From positions 15,750,938 through 15,814,937 of the forward strand of contig CM026574.1 in the NCBI GenBank assembly GCA_015143295.1: a DNA stretch of 64,000 bases, given 5' to 3'. Origin of the DNA: Tetracentron sinense (Eukaryota; Streptophyta; Magnoliopsida; Trochodendrales; Trochodendraceae). How positions within the stretch are numbered: the stretch's first letter is position 1; each line of letters opens with the position of its first letter. This document shows positions 45,811-57,500 of this stretch, one piece after another. The notes beneath the pieces are model-generated. The model was given only the letters and a program-made list of their open reading frames with translations. It did no database searches and was not told the origin of the DNA. The translations under genes were made by a program, and so were the position numbers.

Positions 45811-45950
45811 TCTGGTCAATTTTCAACTTTAGGGTTGACCCATAATAAATGGCAATATGGTCGATTTCGACTTTGGGGTTGACCCATGATAAATGGTAAT
45901 CTGGTTGATTTTCGACCTTACAGTTGACCCATGATAAATGGTACCCGATC
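45811..45950. repeat. Minisatellite, about 46-bp unit x3
   Basis: Three consecutive imperfect units each carry GGTTGACCCATGATAAATGG or a close variant, followed by TGGT(C/T)GATTTTCGAC. Located 400 bp downstream of LIP1. The minus-strand open frame over it (45686-46045) is an artefact of the repeat. Confidence 0.85.
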
Positions 45951-48461
45951 ACCATGGTCCCCAGTGTCAACCTTAGAGTAGACCGATGACAAAAATGGGT
46001 CCTGACGCTATCACTAGTATCCCCACTGTAAGCCACAAGTACCAAATTTTGGTCTTTTAAAAGATCTAATTAGGTTGCCTCTGTGAATAGGCAATTTACT
46101 AACTAGGTACCGGATCATAATAAAAGTATTAACTAGGTACTGCAAGACAGTTCTCCGAATGGGGGTTGGTTTAGGGTTTCAGTTTACTTCTTTTCAACTG
46201 TTTTAAGTACTTGCCTCCCTAGACAGTGACACATGCCTCCTAAGGGAGCCAAAACTTTTCGTCGGCGATGTGGCAAGCAGGATGTCAACTGATAAATGAT
46301 TTCATGTACACACCACCATACTCAGGCACACAAAAAAGGTTTTTTTTTTTTTTTTAGTTTTAATTTTATATCTTTTCATAAAAAGAAAAAAAAAATCATT
46401 TTCTATATTTGGGTTCAACATAAGAATTTAAGGTTGCTGAACGATTTAATAGCCATACTTTTCTCTTGGGGTTGTTCTATATTTGGATTCAACAAAAGAA
46501 TTTGAGGTTGCTAAAAGATGTAACAACCATAATTTTCTCTTGGGATTGTATTGTGAAATCTTGAGTGGCTGAAGAGAAATGGAATGGATCATATGGAGGA
46601 TCCCTCAATGTGACTTACTAAGAGGCTAATGCTTTGTTGAGGAAGAACTCAAACAAGAAACTCATTAAAATTCTCCATTTATTTGTGTTTTTCATCTTTC
46701 AGTTTCATATTTTTGGGTGTTTCTGTTCATACCTTTTTCTACTTTATTTATTTATTTACATTTTCTTATAATCCTTAATCCTTTTCATAATTGAATTATT
46801 AAAAACAAACAAGTTTTTTCTTTGTCTATACCTTTTTTTGGATCCAAATTTGTAACTACAGTGTACAACATTTTAGTTTTTCATGAATCTATTATCTTAG
46901 AATTATATGAAGTCATGACAATAACATGCAACATTTTTAGTTTTATTTTGTTCTTTTGTTCACTAGTTATGAATGTTCCATTTCTAATTTATTTGGTCAT
47001 AAATTTGGTTCAGACAAACAATATTTTCAGGTCTACCTTAACCGAGGGGCAATAATTTCGATATCCTCGCAAGCCTCCATAATTGCCGCATATTCCTTGG
47101 CAACCTTCTCATCAGCGATGACGATATCGCACGAGGAACTAATGGAAGACTTGTGTTGGAAATTCTGAGAATTTTGCTTTGCCATTTCCGAAAAGGATAT
47201 AATTGAGAACTCGAAGTTGCACGGGCATAAGAGGGAGATCGACTACCACCTAGCATACGGCTTTCTAACTTCACTTCTTTTCACCGGAGTTTCTTTTGAC
47301 CATAGTAAACTCCTTCTCGTTGTACCGAAATAGAGGTCTGATTTGAACGCCTAATGAGAGAAGTTGTGATGATAAAATATTAGAATCACCACAAAATATT
47401 TGGCAGATAAGAATTGCCCAATGCCCCTAAGTACGTTTTATTTAGGGACGGTGTGCTTAGAACTCACAGCACTGGTTTAGATGAAAAAAATCAGTATCTT
47501 TTCTGATGAGAGTAAATTTAAGATACTTGTAAGCATGGGACTATCTACCAACAACCTATCATTACAAATGATGGTGATGCACATTCATAAGATTGGGACA
47601 CTATTGGAAGGTTCACACAGTCAGATGATAGTAACTCTACACTTGGTTTTACGAAAAAAGAAAAACATGGAAAGAGGGAAAAGAAGAAGAAAAATATTAA
47701 AAAGAGAGTTTCTGGCCTATTTTCCATAAATTCTCTGACGCTCCAAATGAATGTGACAAACTGGATGCAATTATTCTATTACGCTGATTCTGTTGTAATT
47801 TCATTATGGGGACAAATTCTCCCTTCACACTGTATGGTTGGTGGGGGTTCTCACATAATTTAAGGAAAAATATCTGATATATGTTAAGTTTGACAACAAC
47901 TGAAAGCTAAATATTGAGGATTTTCTGTGTTTACCATGACAATCTCTATAGTGAGGAAGAAGAGGTAAAAGGTTAGCACACAACCTCTCTCTCTAACCAT
48001 ATCAGGAAGCAAGATGTCAGAATCATAGATGTTATCAGAACAATCAAGAATGCAAAGAAGAAGTTTAACACAAATGCACAGGGTTTGAGACATACCACAT
48101 TGGAGGATGTCTTCAGCAAAGTTGTAAAAGGGTCACAATCATTTACTATGATATCATGATCAGCAATATCATTTACTTATTAATCGTTGTTGTTGTTTTA
48201 TTTCTATCCTTGCCACTTTAAGAGACTGCATCTAGTACTGCATAAAAAAGCTAGAGAAAGAAAAGCTAGCACATGGACTTACACTTACTGAAAATTGTAT
48301 CATGAAACATCTCTTGTCACCCCGTTTATCCATCTCCCAACATTCCCAGTTTGCCCCAGCCCCATCCAGTATGATTACGTTTAATTATAATTATTGAAGA
48401 CAAAAGTTGAAGACAGTATTAAGAAATTCATCAGCCTCTGCAAAATATAGATGACATCTAT
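45951..48461. other. Intergenic region between LIP1 and the membrane-protein gene
   Basis: Convergent gene ends. A tandem duplication occurs near 46401-46545 (TTTGGGTTCAACATAAGAAT / TTTGGATTCAACAAAAGAAT). A 50-codon minus-strand frame is listed separately. Otherwise nothing recognised. Confidence 0.45.
47035..47187 (-). CDS. Short unrecognised ORF, possibly a transposon relic
   Basis: On minus, an ATG at about 47187 opens roughly 50 codons. They begin MAKQNSQNFQHKSS, contain IVIADEKVAKEYAAIMEAC, and end IIAPRLR. The composition is protein-like (amphipathic, no low complexity). I do not recognise the family; a gag-type start from a retroelement or a lost gene fragment are both possible. No long frame continues from it. 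Confidence 0.25.
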
Positions 48462-49162
48462 TCACCAGCCATACTTTTTCAAAAATTCCCTTGTTCTCTT
48501 CCTCGTACGAGTGAAAACGATAACTATGCAAGCGAGAATCCATGGAGGGAAGCTCCCACCCAAGAAGTTTGAACTCTTGACCCATTCTGGAGTTTCCTTC
48601 AGAAGAAATGTTATTAGAAGGGTTATAACTGCTACACCGAACAAGATCTTTGTAATAGGTTTGACCAAGGAGTCCTGCAATCAGAGAATACAAAAGTCCA
48701 ATTTACATATAACAAAAAGCTAAATTTACTTCAAGTTGCTTAAGAGATGGAAAAAGAAAAGTTCCAGCAAGAAATTCATCCATTATGAGAACAAAATGGA
48801 CCATCTTAAGAACACTTTTTATTAATTAAAATTGGCTGTTTGTCAGAAAAGGTTGAACTGCAGCATACACTTCAGGGTGTTTATCAAATATTTCTACCAC
48901 TCCATAGAAATATCATTGATTTTCAAAAAAAAAGAGAGAAATGAAACTAGAATGTCTCCAATACATAGAGAGAGAGATAGAGAGGAAAACATTTTCCCTC
49001 ATTGTGACAGCCAGATTCTAGTGGAACCCAATACAAAAGAGTGATGCATTGTTATAGCAACAATCTTTGCTCTGGTGGTGGGTCCCTATGAAACCCACTA
49101 CTAAGCTGATGGCTGAACTAAACTCAGATTCCCAACTTTGAAAGAAGCAGTACGGTGATATA

Positions 49163-49211
<49 letters not shown>

Positions 49212-50530
49212 TGATATACATGGTTAAGGAAAAAAAAAGACTTTCCTCCTCTTTAAAATATCTGACAACATTTAAGAATACTATTGCTTATTGAAAATAA
49301 GAATTAACAGGTGAATAGCAAAATTACAAAGACCCAAATGAATCTCTGCAGTCTTCTCAATTGCAAATTGCTAGACAAAAACCTATATTACAGAAATTCT
49401 AATTCCTAACTGTTTTCACCTTTTACTTTCTAATCAAGCTACCATATGGAATTCAATCTCCCACTGAGATCTGCCACAACTAAAAGAAAACAGATTGTGG
49501 AGACTTTGTTATATTTTCTTCATATATTGTGTTATCATTGCCTGAGTAATGGGCTTAATTCATTACTTCCCATAACTTAACATTAGTGTTCCTTCAAACC
49601 GATCCTATGAAGCAAGCATAAAGAGAATCATAATTTTATTTGCCTAATTAAGTTATGATAAATAACTCAATGATTTAATTGGATATGTAACTTGCTATTA
49701 GCTCCTACATGTAACACGATTTAAGCGCCTTTCTGTTTTGTTTGCTTTAAGTTCTAATACTGTAGATTGATTATGTGAATTTCTATATCTGCTAATATTT
49801 TATATGTTTGATGTGGCGATGGGTCCACTAACCCCATAGATAAATGATGCCCCAGACCACCAAAAAAATGGGGTAATATCATTGACTTAATATCTGAAGA
49901 CCCTAATGAATTCAGCATAAACAGGTTCAAAGTTCTAAAACATTTCCATTATTTTTACCTTAGTACCCCAAGTGATTTAACAAACTACAGGGTTCCTTAG
50001 ATAATTCAACACCTCAATCTTCTAAATCCCACCACAAAATTCAAGTCCGAACCACATATCTCGTGTCGCTTCTTAGGAAATTAAAACAAGGATGAAAAAT
50101 GAAACTCAAACCTTCACAAATTCAAAATTATCAAGGAGATAATGGGAAAAAAAGATACCTTTGGTTCTCCATCCATGAAAATCACGGATCCGTCAGTATA
50201 AGGAAGCAAAGACCTTCCATTTCTCGGATTGAAACGAATCGGAACGCCTCTTCCGGAAGCATGATTGAATGCGAAAACCGACTTGAATCCATATTTCTCG
50301 AGAATGTCGCGGACTTCCAATTGATCTTGATCCCAACCTCCTAAAGTCGATTTGAAGATCTCGATCGGGCCTTTGCCTAGTCGAAAGAGATGAATTTCCA
50401 CCTCTGGAACTTTGGTTTTAACAGTTCTGGTTCTAGGGCTAGGGTTAGGGTTAGGGTTAGGGTTTGGAGGAGACTCAAAGGTGCTCTTGGAGGTCTCCTG
50501 GATTTCTTCTCTTTCGCTCTCTTTCTCCAT
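48462..50530 (-). CDS. Conserved plant protein of unknown function, two membrane segments (2 exons)
   Basis: Exon 1 50530-50159 and exon 2 48674-48462 join in phase 0 to 194 aa; donor AAG|GTATC, acceptor TGCAG|GAC. The first 45 residues are acidic, then a PNPNPNPNPSPRTRT stretch. A soluble region follows with VEIHLFRLGKGPIEIFKS, GGWDQDQLEVRDILEKYGFK and GVPIRFNPRNGRSLL. The C-terminus holds two hydrophobic segments (about 131-149 and 166-178) separated by KETPEWVKSSNFLGGS, and ends in a basic RTRKRTREFLKKYGW tail. No catalytic motif is apparent. From the composition I infer a membrane-anchored protein with the larger N-terminal part on one side; which membrane is unknown. I believe similar plant proteins exist, but I cannot name one reliably. 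The 1.48-kb intron contains a (TA)n run. Confidence 0.82.
49159..49208. repeat. (TA)n microsatellite in intron of the membrane-protein gene
   Basis: About 50 bp of nearly pure TA. Confidence 0.9.
50432..50466. repeat. Telomere-like TTAGGG/CCCTAA run inside coding exon
   Basis: About four TTAGGG-type units (plus-strand view). Read on minus they are alternating Pro and Asn codons of the membrane protein. Plant telomeres are TTTAGGG; one such unit closes the run (TTAGGGTTTGG). Most likely an expanded telo-box-like sequence that became coding. Confidence 0.8.
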
Positions 50531-51096
50531 ATTTTTCTGATTCGCCCTTCTTTACTGGCCGGCTATAAGAGACCGGTTTCTTCTGGCGGGGAATCCTCTC
50601 CAATTATAAAAGCATTTCGGTTGTACTATAGTTAATTTAATTATTATTAAGGGTAGTTTTGTCTTTTTATTTTATAAGTTTAGGGTTTTTTTGAGGAAAA
50701 AAATATTTGTAAATTTCCCTTTCCCTTTCATCAAATATTTCCCCTTATTTGTTTTTTTTTTCTTTTTTTTTTGAAATGATATCATGTAACTAACACAAAC
50801 TCTCTCTAAATACACACAATCAAACCTAAGGTAACCGCTAAGATATCGTAAGGGCCTGTCTTAAGGACGGTTAATGGCCCCTTATACACCCCTCCCCTGT
50901 TTGTAAATAGCCTCTTATTGATAAATACTTCTGTTAGTTTATTTTAGTTAAATAAGTATTAAGACAAAATTATAATTTTCAAACCTAACATTTTTCATAT
51001 TGACATCTCGTATAAATCATACGATTTTGACTTATTTACAAATACATGTTTGTATAAAAATTTACAAGTATAATATGAGGAATGTTATCTTTAAAA
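50531..51096. other. Upstream region of the membrane-protein gene
   Basis: Presumed promoter of the minus-strand gene, AT-rich. A segment near 50776-50820 (GATATCATGTAACTAACAC) also occurs near 16650-16690, so part is repetitive. Confidence 0.4.
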
Positions 51097-53401
51097 GAGA
51101 TTGGATCACAATCAATTGTGATTGAACTCGAGAAGAGTTCAATTGCAACTACAAGTCAACATGTGTCCCTTTTAACACTGTTAATTGTGGTTAAGATTTA
51201 TTAACCCTTGGGTTCAACAATATAATCTTAGTTTTTAGGAAAAAATAATTTTTTATAAACTATAGTTAAGAATTTTAATCATTATGATTAATATTTTTTA
51301 AAAAACTAAGGTTATATTATTATTTTTTTTATCGGTAATCAATATATCAATATATAAAAACGAAGGGGAGTAACAACAAAGTTCACATAAAGTGAACCCA
51401 AAAGATACACAAAGGCAACAAGAAATAATAAAACATGAAACATCAGAAAACTAAGGCGGTAAGAAATCGCTACAAGGATCACCACTGTTCCCCCCTACAA
51501 AACACCACGACACGTTGACACTAGATGACATACTCGCGATTGGATATGTGGAATGGTCCACTAGGTGTCCTAAAAAACTCTCATATTTTTTTCTTTCCAT
51601 ATGATCCAAGTTATCGTCCTTGGAATAAAATGTCAAACTATGCCTACCGGCAAAGGGAACGTCACTGAAAATCAACAAAATAAGAAGTTTTGAAAGGAAC
51701 GGGAAAAGGTCCACGAGATACCAATGTGAGAAATGAAATGAGACCAAATAACTCTCGCAACTGGACAATGGAGTAGAAGGTGATCCATAGATTCCTCTGT
51801 TAAAAATCACATAAAACGCTGATTTGCAGACATCATCCTTTATGCATAAAATGATCACAAGTAAGGATTTTATCTAGAGCCAATGTCCATAGTAAGAAAG
51901 AGACATTAGAAGGTACTATGGCATACCAAATTGCATGATGAGGAAAAGGTAGATTAGACCTAGATTGTCATGCTTGTAAAAAGGACCTTACTTAGAATCA
52001 CCCCTTATTGTTTGGATCCCAAATCCAAATATCTCTATCGAGTGGACTTATGGTGACCTGTTGAAAATGAGAGAGCAACCTCACCAAGTCCAAAAACCTC
52101 CCAATTGAAAAGATTATGCCTTAGAATTGGAGTCCAAACTACCACCCCATCTCATCTCTCAAAATATTCAGCCATTGGTGCCTCTTTATTAGAATATAGT
52201 AGAAAAAAGGCTACAAAATACTTGCCAAAGAGGGCAAGGACCACAACAGGGATCATGCCAGAAGCTTAACTCCTCACCCTCACCGACCTTGAAATGGGTG
52301 AGTTTTGAGAAGTCTTCTCAACACTGCAAAATAACATTCCACACCCCAACACCTATTGGGCCCCTCCCTATCTTAGGGCACCACCTATTGACCTCACCAT
52401 GCCGAGCCACTATCACAAATCTCCATAGAATATCATGTTCCTCCCCAAAATACCAAAGTCACTTCCCTAGAAGAGCTTTGTTGACCAAAGAAAGGAAAAA
52501 TATATTGAGGCCCCCACCATATGACTTAGACTGGATGATATATGGTATTCTAATCCACCAGATGATAATTCCTATTCACTACTCTCTCATTCCATGAAAA
52601 ACCCCTTTGCATTTTTTCCATAATAGAAGCAATAGAGACTGGGATTCTGAACAAGGAAATGATATATGTTGGTAGATTGGAAAACACACTCTTGGTTAGA
52701 GTGATCTTGCCTCCTTTAGAAAGGTACACCAATTTCCATCCTTAAAGTCTTTTCGAAAACCTCTCAATGACTGGACTCCAAACCGATTTAGCTTTGAAAG
52801 GGGTACCCAAGGGCGGTCTGAGATATGATGTTGGAAGGAGACCCATTCTACAGCCCAAACAAGCTGCCAACTCCCACATATTTGGGACTTCACCCACTGC
52901 AAATAATGTACTCTTACCAAAATTGATTCTCAGTCCTAACACCGCTTCAAAACATCGAAACAAACATTTGACTAAAGCTAATTGTGAAGAGAAGGTACCA
53001 CAAAAGAGAAGAGTGTCATCCGCATATTAAAGATGAGATATATGAAGATCACGACCAACATAAAAGCCTTCCCAAAGTGAGGGCGTGACTTTTTGAATTA
53101 TTCTACTCAAAGTCTCTATTACCATGAGAAACAACAGTGAGGAGAGGGGATCTTCCTGACGAAGACCTCACGAACTCCTAAAACAACCATGAGGAGAACC
53201 ATTGGTCAGAATAGAGAAGCGAACTGTTCCAAAACAAGCTCTCATCCAAGCCCACCATTTTACCCTAAATTTCATCCTTATATTGTTGAAACTCAAGGGT
53301 TAATAAATCTTAACCACAATGGTTTAAAGGGACATGTGTTGACATGTGGTGCGATTGAACACTCCTTGAGTTCAAAAACAATTAATTGTGATCCAATTTC
53401 T
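51097..53401. mobile_element. Foldback MITE split by a LINE
   Basis: Left arm AGAGATTGGATCACAAT.. and right arm ..ATTGTGATCCAATTTCT are inverted. Inside both arms come GTTCAAT, ACATGTGTCCCTTTTAAC and TTAATTGTGGTTAAGAT (or complements). Without the inserted LINE it is about 346 bp. Flanks TCTTTAAAA and CTTTTAAAA are similar but not a clean duplication. A fragment of the same family lies at 6858-7000. Confidence 0.7.
51319..53277 (-). mobile_element. 5'-truncated L1-type LINE inserted in a MITE loop
   Basis: On minus, 53.0-52.5 kb encodes the reverse transcriptase C-terminal block: LGLRINFGKSTLFAVGEVPN, LAACLGCRMGLLP, then YLSKGGKITLTKSVFSNLP and a SWNERVVN end. A degenerate zinc-binding region follows (51.9-51.45 kb). 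A T run near 51319-51330 is the poly(A) tail. Target duplication TTATATT at 51312-51318 and 53278-53284. Frameshifts and stops throughout. Confidence 0.88.
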
Positions 53402-53796
53402 TTTAAAATCAACTATTTTTATATTATAATTCTATAAACGCGAAATTTTATACAGGTATGTTATTGTAACAATTTATTTGCAAATAAGTCAAAATCATAT
53501 TATTTATAAGAGATAATAATATGAAAATGATAGATTTTAAAAGGATAGTTTGTCTTAATATTTATTTAACCATGATAAACTAACATAAGTTATTTTTTTC
53601 ATTAGAATTTAACAGTAAAGAAGTATTTGTAAAAATAATTGGAAGTAGGGGAGAATGCAAAAAAATATGAAAGGCGGGGTGAGTATTTACAAATACGGGA
53701 AAATATAGTTTCTTTTTTCCAACTCAGTCAACAACTACCTTTCAAAAAAAAAAGTAGTGGTGATAATAAGTGTTAGCTGTCATATGGTAACAACAT

Positions 53797-53946
53797 TGGG
53801 GTTGGGCTAGTCCTTCTCCTTGTTGGCCACCCTTTGGGATTTATCCTGGCTTTTCTAGTTTTGTAGTATAAGGGAATTTGCACGACCCGAGGGATTTAGT
53901 CAGATGCTCTAAGAGGCCCGAATACCCTTGTTCCAAAAAAAAAACA
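53797..53946 (+). mobile_element. SINE relic, same family as 31585-31787
   Basis: Shares GGGTTGGGCTAGT, TTGTTGGCCACCCTT, GGGATTTATCC and GATGCTCTAAGAGGCCC with the complete copy. The segment with the B-box has been deleted. Ends in an A run. Confidence 0.8.
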
Positions 53947-53981
53947 CTAAGGTGCCTGTAGAAAAAAAAATGACTCTTGTG

Positions 53982-54338
53982 TAGGGATGACAACGGGGCG
54001 GGTGACCCCGCTCCTAATGGAAAACATCTACCCCAAACCCGGGGTGGGGTGGGACGGGGTGGGGCACTTTAGAATTTTCAAAAGAGTCTTAACCCGTCCC
54101 CGCCCCGCCCCGTCCCGTTAAGCACTAGATGGGGTGGGTCGGGGCTATATTTGATACTAATTTCACTAAAAATTGGTAATTTTAGTACTAAAGTAAGGTT
54201 AAAATAGTGATTTGACATTATAAACGGGTTTAACATCAAATCCCCAAACCCGCCCCTACCCCATTTTAAATACTCCCCAAACCCGTCCCAATAGGGCGGG
54301 CGGATTACCCGATTAACCCGGCCCGTTGGCATCCCGTA
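53982..54338. mobile_element. hAT-type MITE upstream of the PUS3 gene
   Basis: Ends TAGGGATGACAACGGGGCGG and GGCCCGTTGGCATCCCGTA, with GGGGTGGG and CCCCGCCCC arrays, match the element at 19472-19911. No target duplication is recognisable here. It ends 164 bp before the PUS3 start codon. Confidence 0.8.
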
Positions 54339-54502
54339 GCGCGCGTTTGCAAACAGCCCCTTAGTTCTTGCCTTCTTGGTGGAAGACTGGGAGAGGACAA
54401 ACTTCAGTTCTCTTTCCCAGTTTTTCCTACCGAGTTCTGTAGTATCATTTACAGAATCAAACTACAACACAGAAGGTTTTGGACTTACTGTAGGAAGCAA
54501 GC

Positions 54503-57500
54503 ATGGCGGATAGAGGAGCTGATTCCCACTCAGAGGTTTCAGACCATCTGACAGAGAGATCGAACGATGGAGATCTCATCACTTGCTTACAGTCCCAACT
54601 GAAATCTCTTCAAGAAAGAGTAATGGTATCGTTTTCCCTTATTTCCATTTTTTCTCCAAACTGACCTAGTTTTCTGAAATTAGGGTTCCTCCCCTTTTCC
54701 TGTGTTGTCCTTCTTACTTTCCATGCCCTAATTCCAGTTCTCACGATAATTCAAATTTACTGTGAATTTCCATGTCCATGAAACCAGGAGTTAGAGATTG
54801 AAAATATGAGATTGTCGTCTCAGATTTCAAGTTGCCACTGTCAAAAGGTTGGTCTACGATAGCTTTTGATTTTCTCCCTTTTTTGCAATTATTTATTTAT
54901 ATTAAAGGAAAAAAAAAAAGGAAATCTTGAATTTATTTGTTCCATTTGAAGTATGATATAGTGGAACTTGATAGTAATCTTGTGGTGCAGATAGAGGAGA
55001 GTTCGGATTGTTCTGTTGTAGCTGGTGACAGTTCGATTGAGGGGAGCAGTCAATTAAGTGTAAGTGGTGATATGGCGGGACTGGTTTCAGTCCAAAACAT
55101 ATGCGAAATTGAAAGAAGTAATAATGCGACTCGGGAGGAAGGAATTGGAGCCACCAATGAGATTAAAAAGAAGAAATCAAGAGAGAGAATGTCAGGTTAA
55201 TTTTTGTTCTCTATCCCTAAATTGATCGTCAAAGTGTTGTTCAATTTGATTTTTTGATCGGGTGTAAATGTTGTTATCTCTAAACAATTGGGAGAACTAT
55301 AAAATTAAAGAAACTTAACATGTACAATAAGGAAAATGAACATTGCTTAACCAAAAAAAAAGGGAAAATTAGGATTCCCTTTGCATGTATTCCTTTACCC
55401 TATGTTTGGTTGCTGAGAAAATAATTAAAAATATGGAAAAGAAAAGAAAATTAGACAAAACACAACTAAAAATTGTATTAAAAATTCAAAATTTTCATTT
55501 CTTTTCCATATTTTCACCTATTTTCTCGACAACCAAACATAAAGTTAATGTACCTTGGAGGTTTGTACTGAAGCAACAGACACGATTTGACTGAAGTAGG
55601 AAAGGAAACTCTTTGAGATAAGGATCACAGGGTATCAACCATGTTGAGGACTATGCCATTGTTATTGTTTCTGACTGGTTTGGTGGTTGTGGAAACTCTG
55701 GAGATGAAGAGGAGCTTCCTTGGGAGAAGATCTTAAAAGGGTTCTCTTTGAAGCATTCACATATCACAGATCTCCTAGTCAACCCCCCGACTGGGCCCAG
55801 TCGACTCAATTCTAATTTTCAAGTTGTATTTGTGAGTGTCTTCTATGATTTAGGCACTGACATGAGTCAATTAAGTGACAGGTAATTATGATCGAACATT
55901 ATCTACTAAATGATCGTACACCAAAATCCCCATGATAAAGTTCTTCCCATGATGGAGACCTTTTTCTTTGCTGATGCATTATATATTGATTGCTCACTTA
56001 AGAAAAAGGATGCAGCACAAAACATGACTTTAGTCATCATCAAAATGAAGTTGATAACCCAATCTTATCTCACCCTTAACCTCTCTAACAGTGTGGACTG
56101 TGTTGTCTTCATGCATTGTTGACAAGAGGGTTAATAGTCAAAACTGGAAAAAGGGTTTCCCTTGGTGAGGCCCGTAGAAGTTAGGAACTATTGAATAAAT
56201 CTTTCAGATATTCATTCACCAGAATGAACTATCAATTTTTGTTCTCTATCCCTAAATTGATTGTCAAAGAGTTGTTCAAGTTGATTTTTGATCAGGTGTA
56301 AATGTTGTTATCTCTAAACAATTGGGAGAAATATAAAATGAAAAAATTGAAGAAACTTAACATGTACAATAAGGAAAAGAACACTGCTTAACCAAAAAAG
56401 AAGAAGGGAAAATTAGGAATCACTTGAGAAAGATGTAGGAGTTGTCTGTCATGACTAGAATTGATTATTTGATGAATTGATGCAATTTAATAAATACTCA
56501 AACTGAAGTAAATTTAAGAACAAATTCAAGAAAAATAGACATACCGAACGTCAACACACACACTCTTTATGTTTAACATTTTATGTGATTCGGTGAAGGG
56601 TTATATGGACAACGTCATAATGGTTCCCTTTGCATGTATTCCTTAATGTACCTTGGAGGTTTGTACTGAAGCAACAGACACAAATTTGATTGAAGTAGTA
56701 AAGGAAGCTCTTTGAGATTAGGATCTCGAGGTATTGTCCATGTTGAGGAAAATGCCGTTGTTATCGTTTCTGACTAGTTTGGTGGTTGTGGAAACTCTGG
56801 AGATCAATAGGAACTTCCTTGGGTGAAGATCTCAAAAGGGTTCTGTTGTCTTTCCCCAGTAACTGAGGCTGACTCTCTGCCGTTTGAAGGATGCCCATAA
56901 CAAAGATCTTCAAGTCAACCCCCGACTGGGCCTGTCGACTCAATTCTAATTTTCAAGTTTTATTTGTGAGTGTCTTTTATGATTTAGGCACTGGCACGAG
57001 TCAATTAAGTGACACAGGTGATTATGATCAAATAGTATCTACTAAATGATGGCACACCAAAATCCCCATGATAAAGGATGCATTATATATTGATTGCTCG
57101 CTTAAGAAAAAGGATGCATTACAAAACATGACTTTAGTCAGCATCAAAATGAAGTTGATAACCCAATCTTATGTCACCCTTAACCTCTCCCACAGTGTGA
57201 ACTGTAATGTCTTCATGCATTGTCGACGAGAGGTTTAATAGTCAAAACTGGAGAAGGGTTTCCCTTGGTGTGAGGCTCGTAGAAGTTAGAACGTTTAAAT
57301 AAATCTTTCAGATATTCATTCATCAGAACACATAACAAGATCCACCTGATGCAAAACCCCAAAATAAACTTTTTCGGATTTCTAAACCGAAATAAAGCAG
57401 CACTGTAAATGAACATGTAAGTATAATATCCTTCAAGTCACAATTTGATCTTATTGAAAATATACCAAAGAAAACTATATTGACATAATTGTATCTAAGT

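Noticed and set aside
45686-46045. 119-aa minus-strand open frame
   Set aside because: The repeated protein motif is produced by the 46-bp minisatellite.
50432-50466. True interstitial telomere
   Set aside because: Only about four units and in frame with a conserved coding exon; too short to suggest a chromosome-end remnant.
50390-50635. 81-aa plus-strand frame rich in Arg-Val
   Set aside because: Antisense of the membrane-protein exon 1 and its telomere-like repeat.
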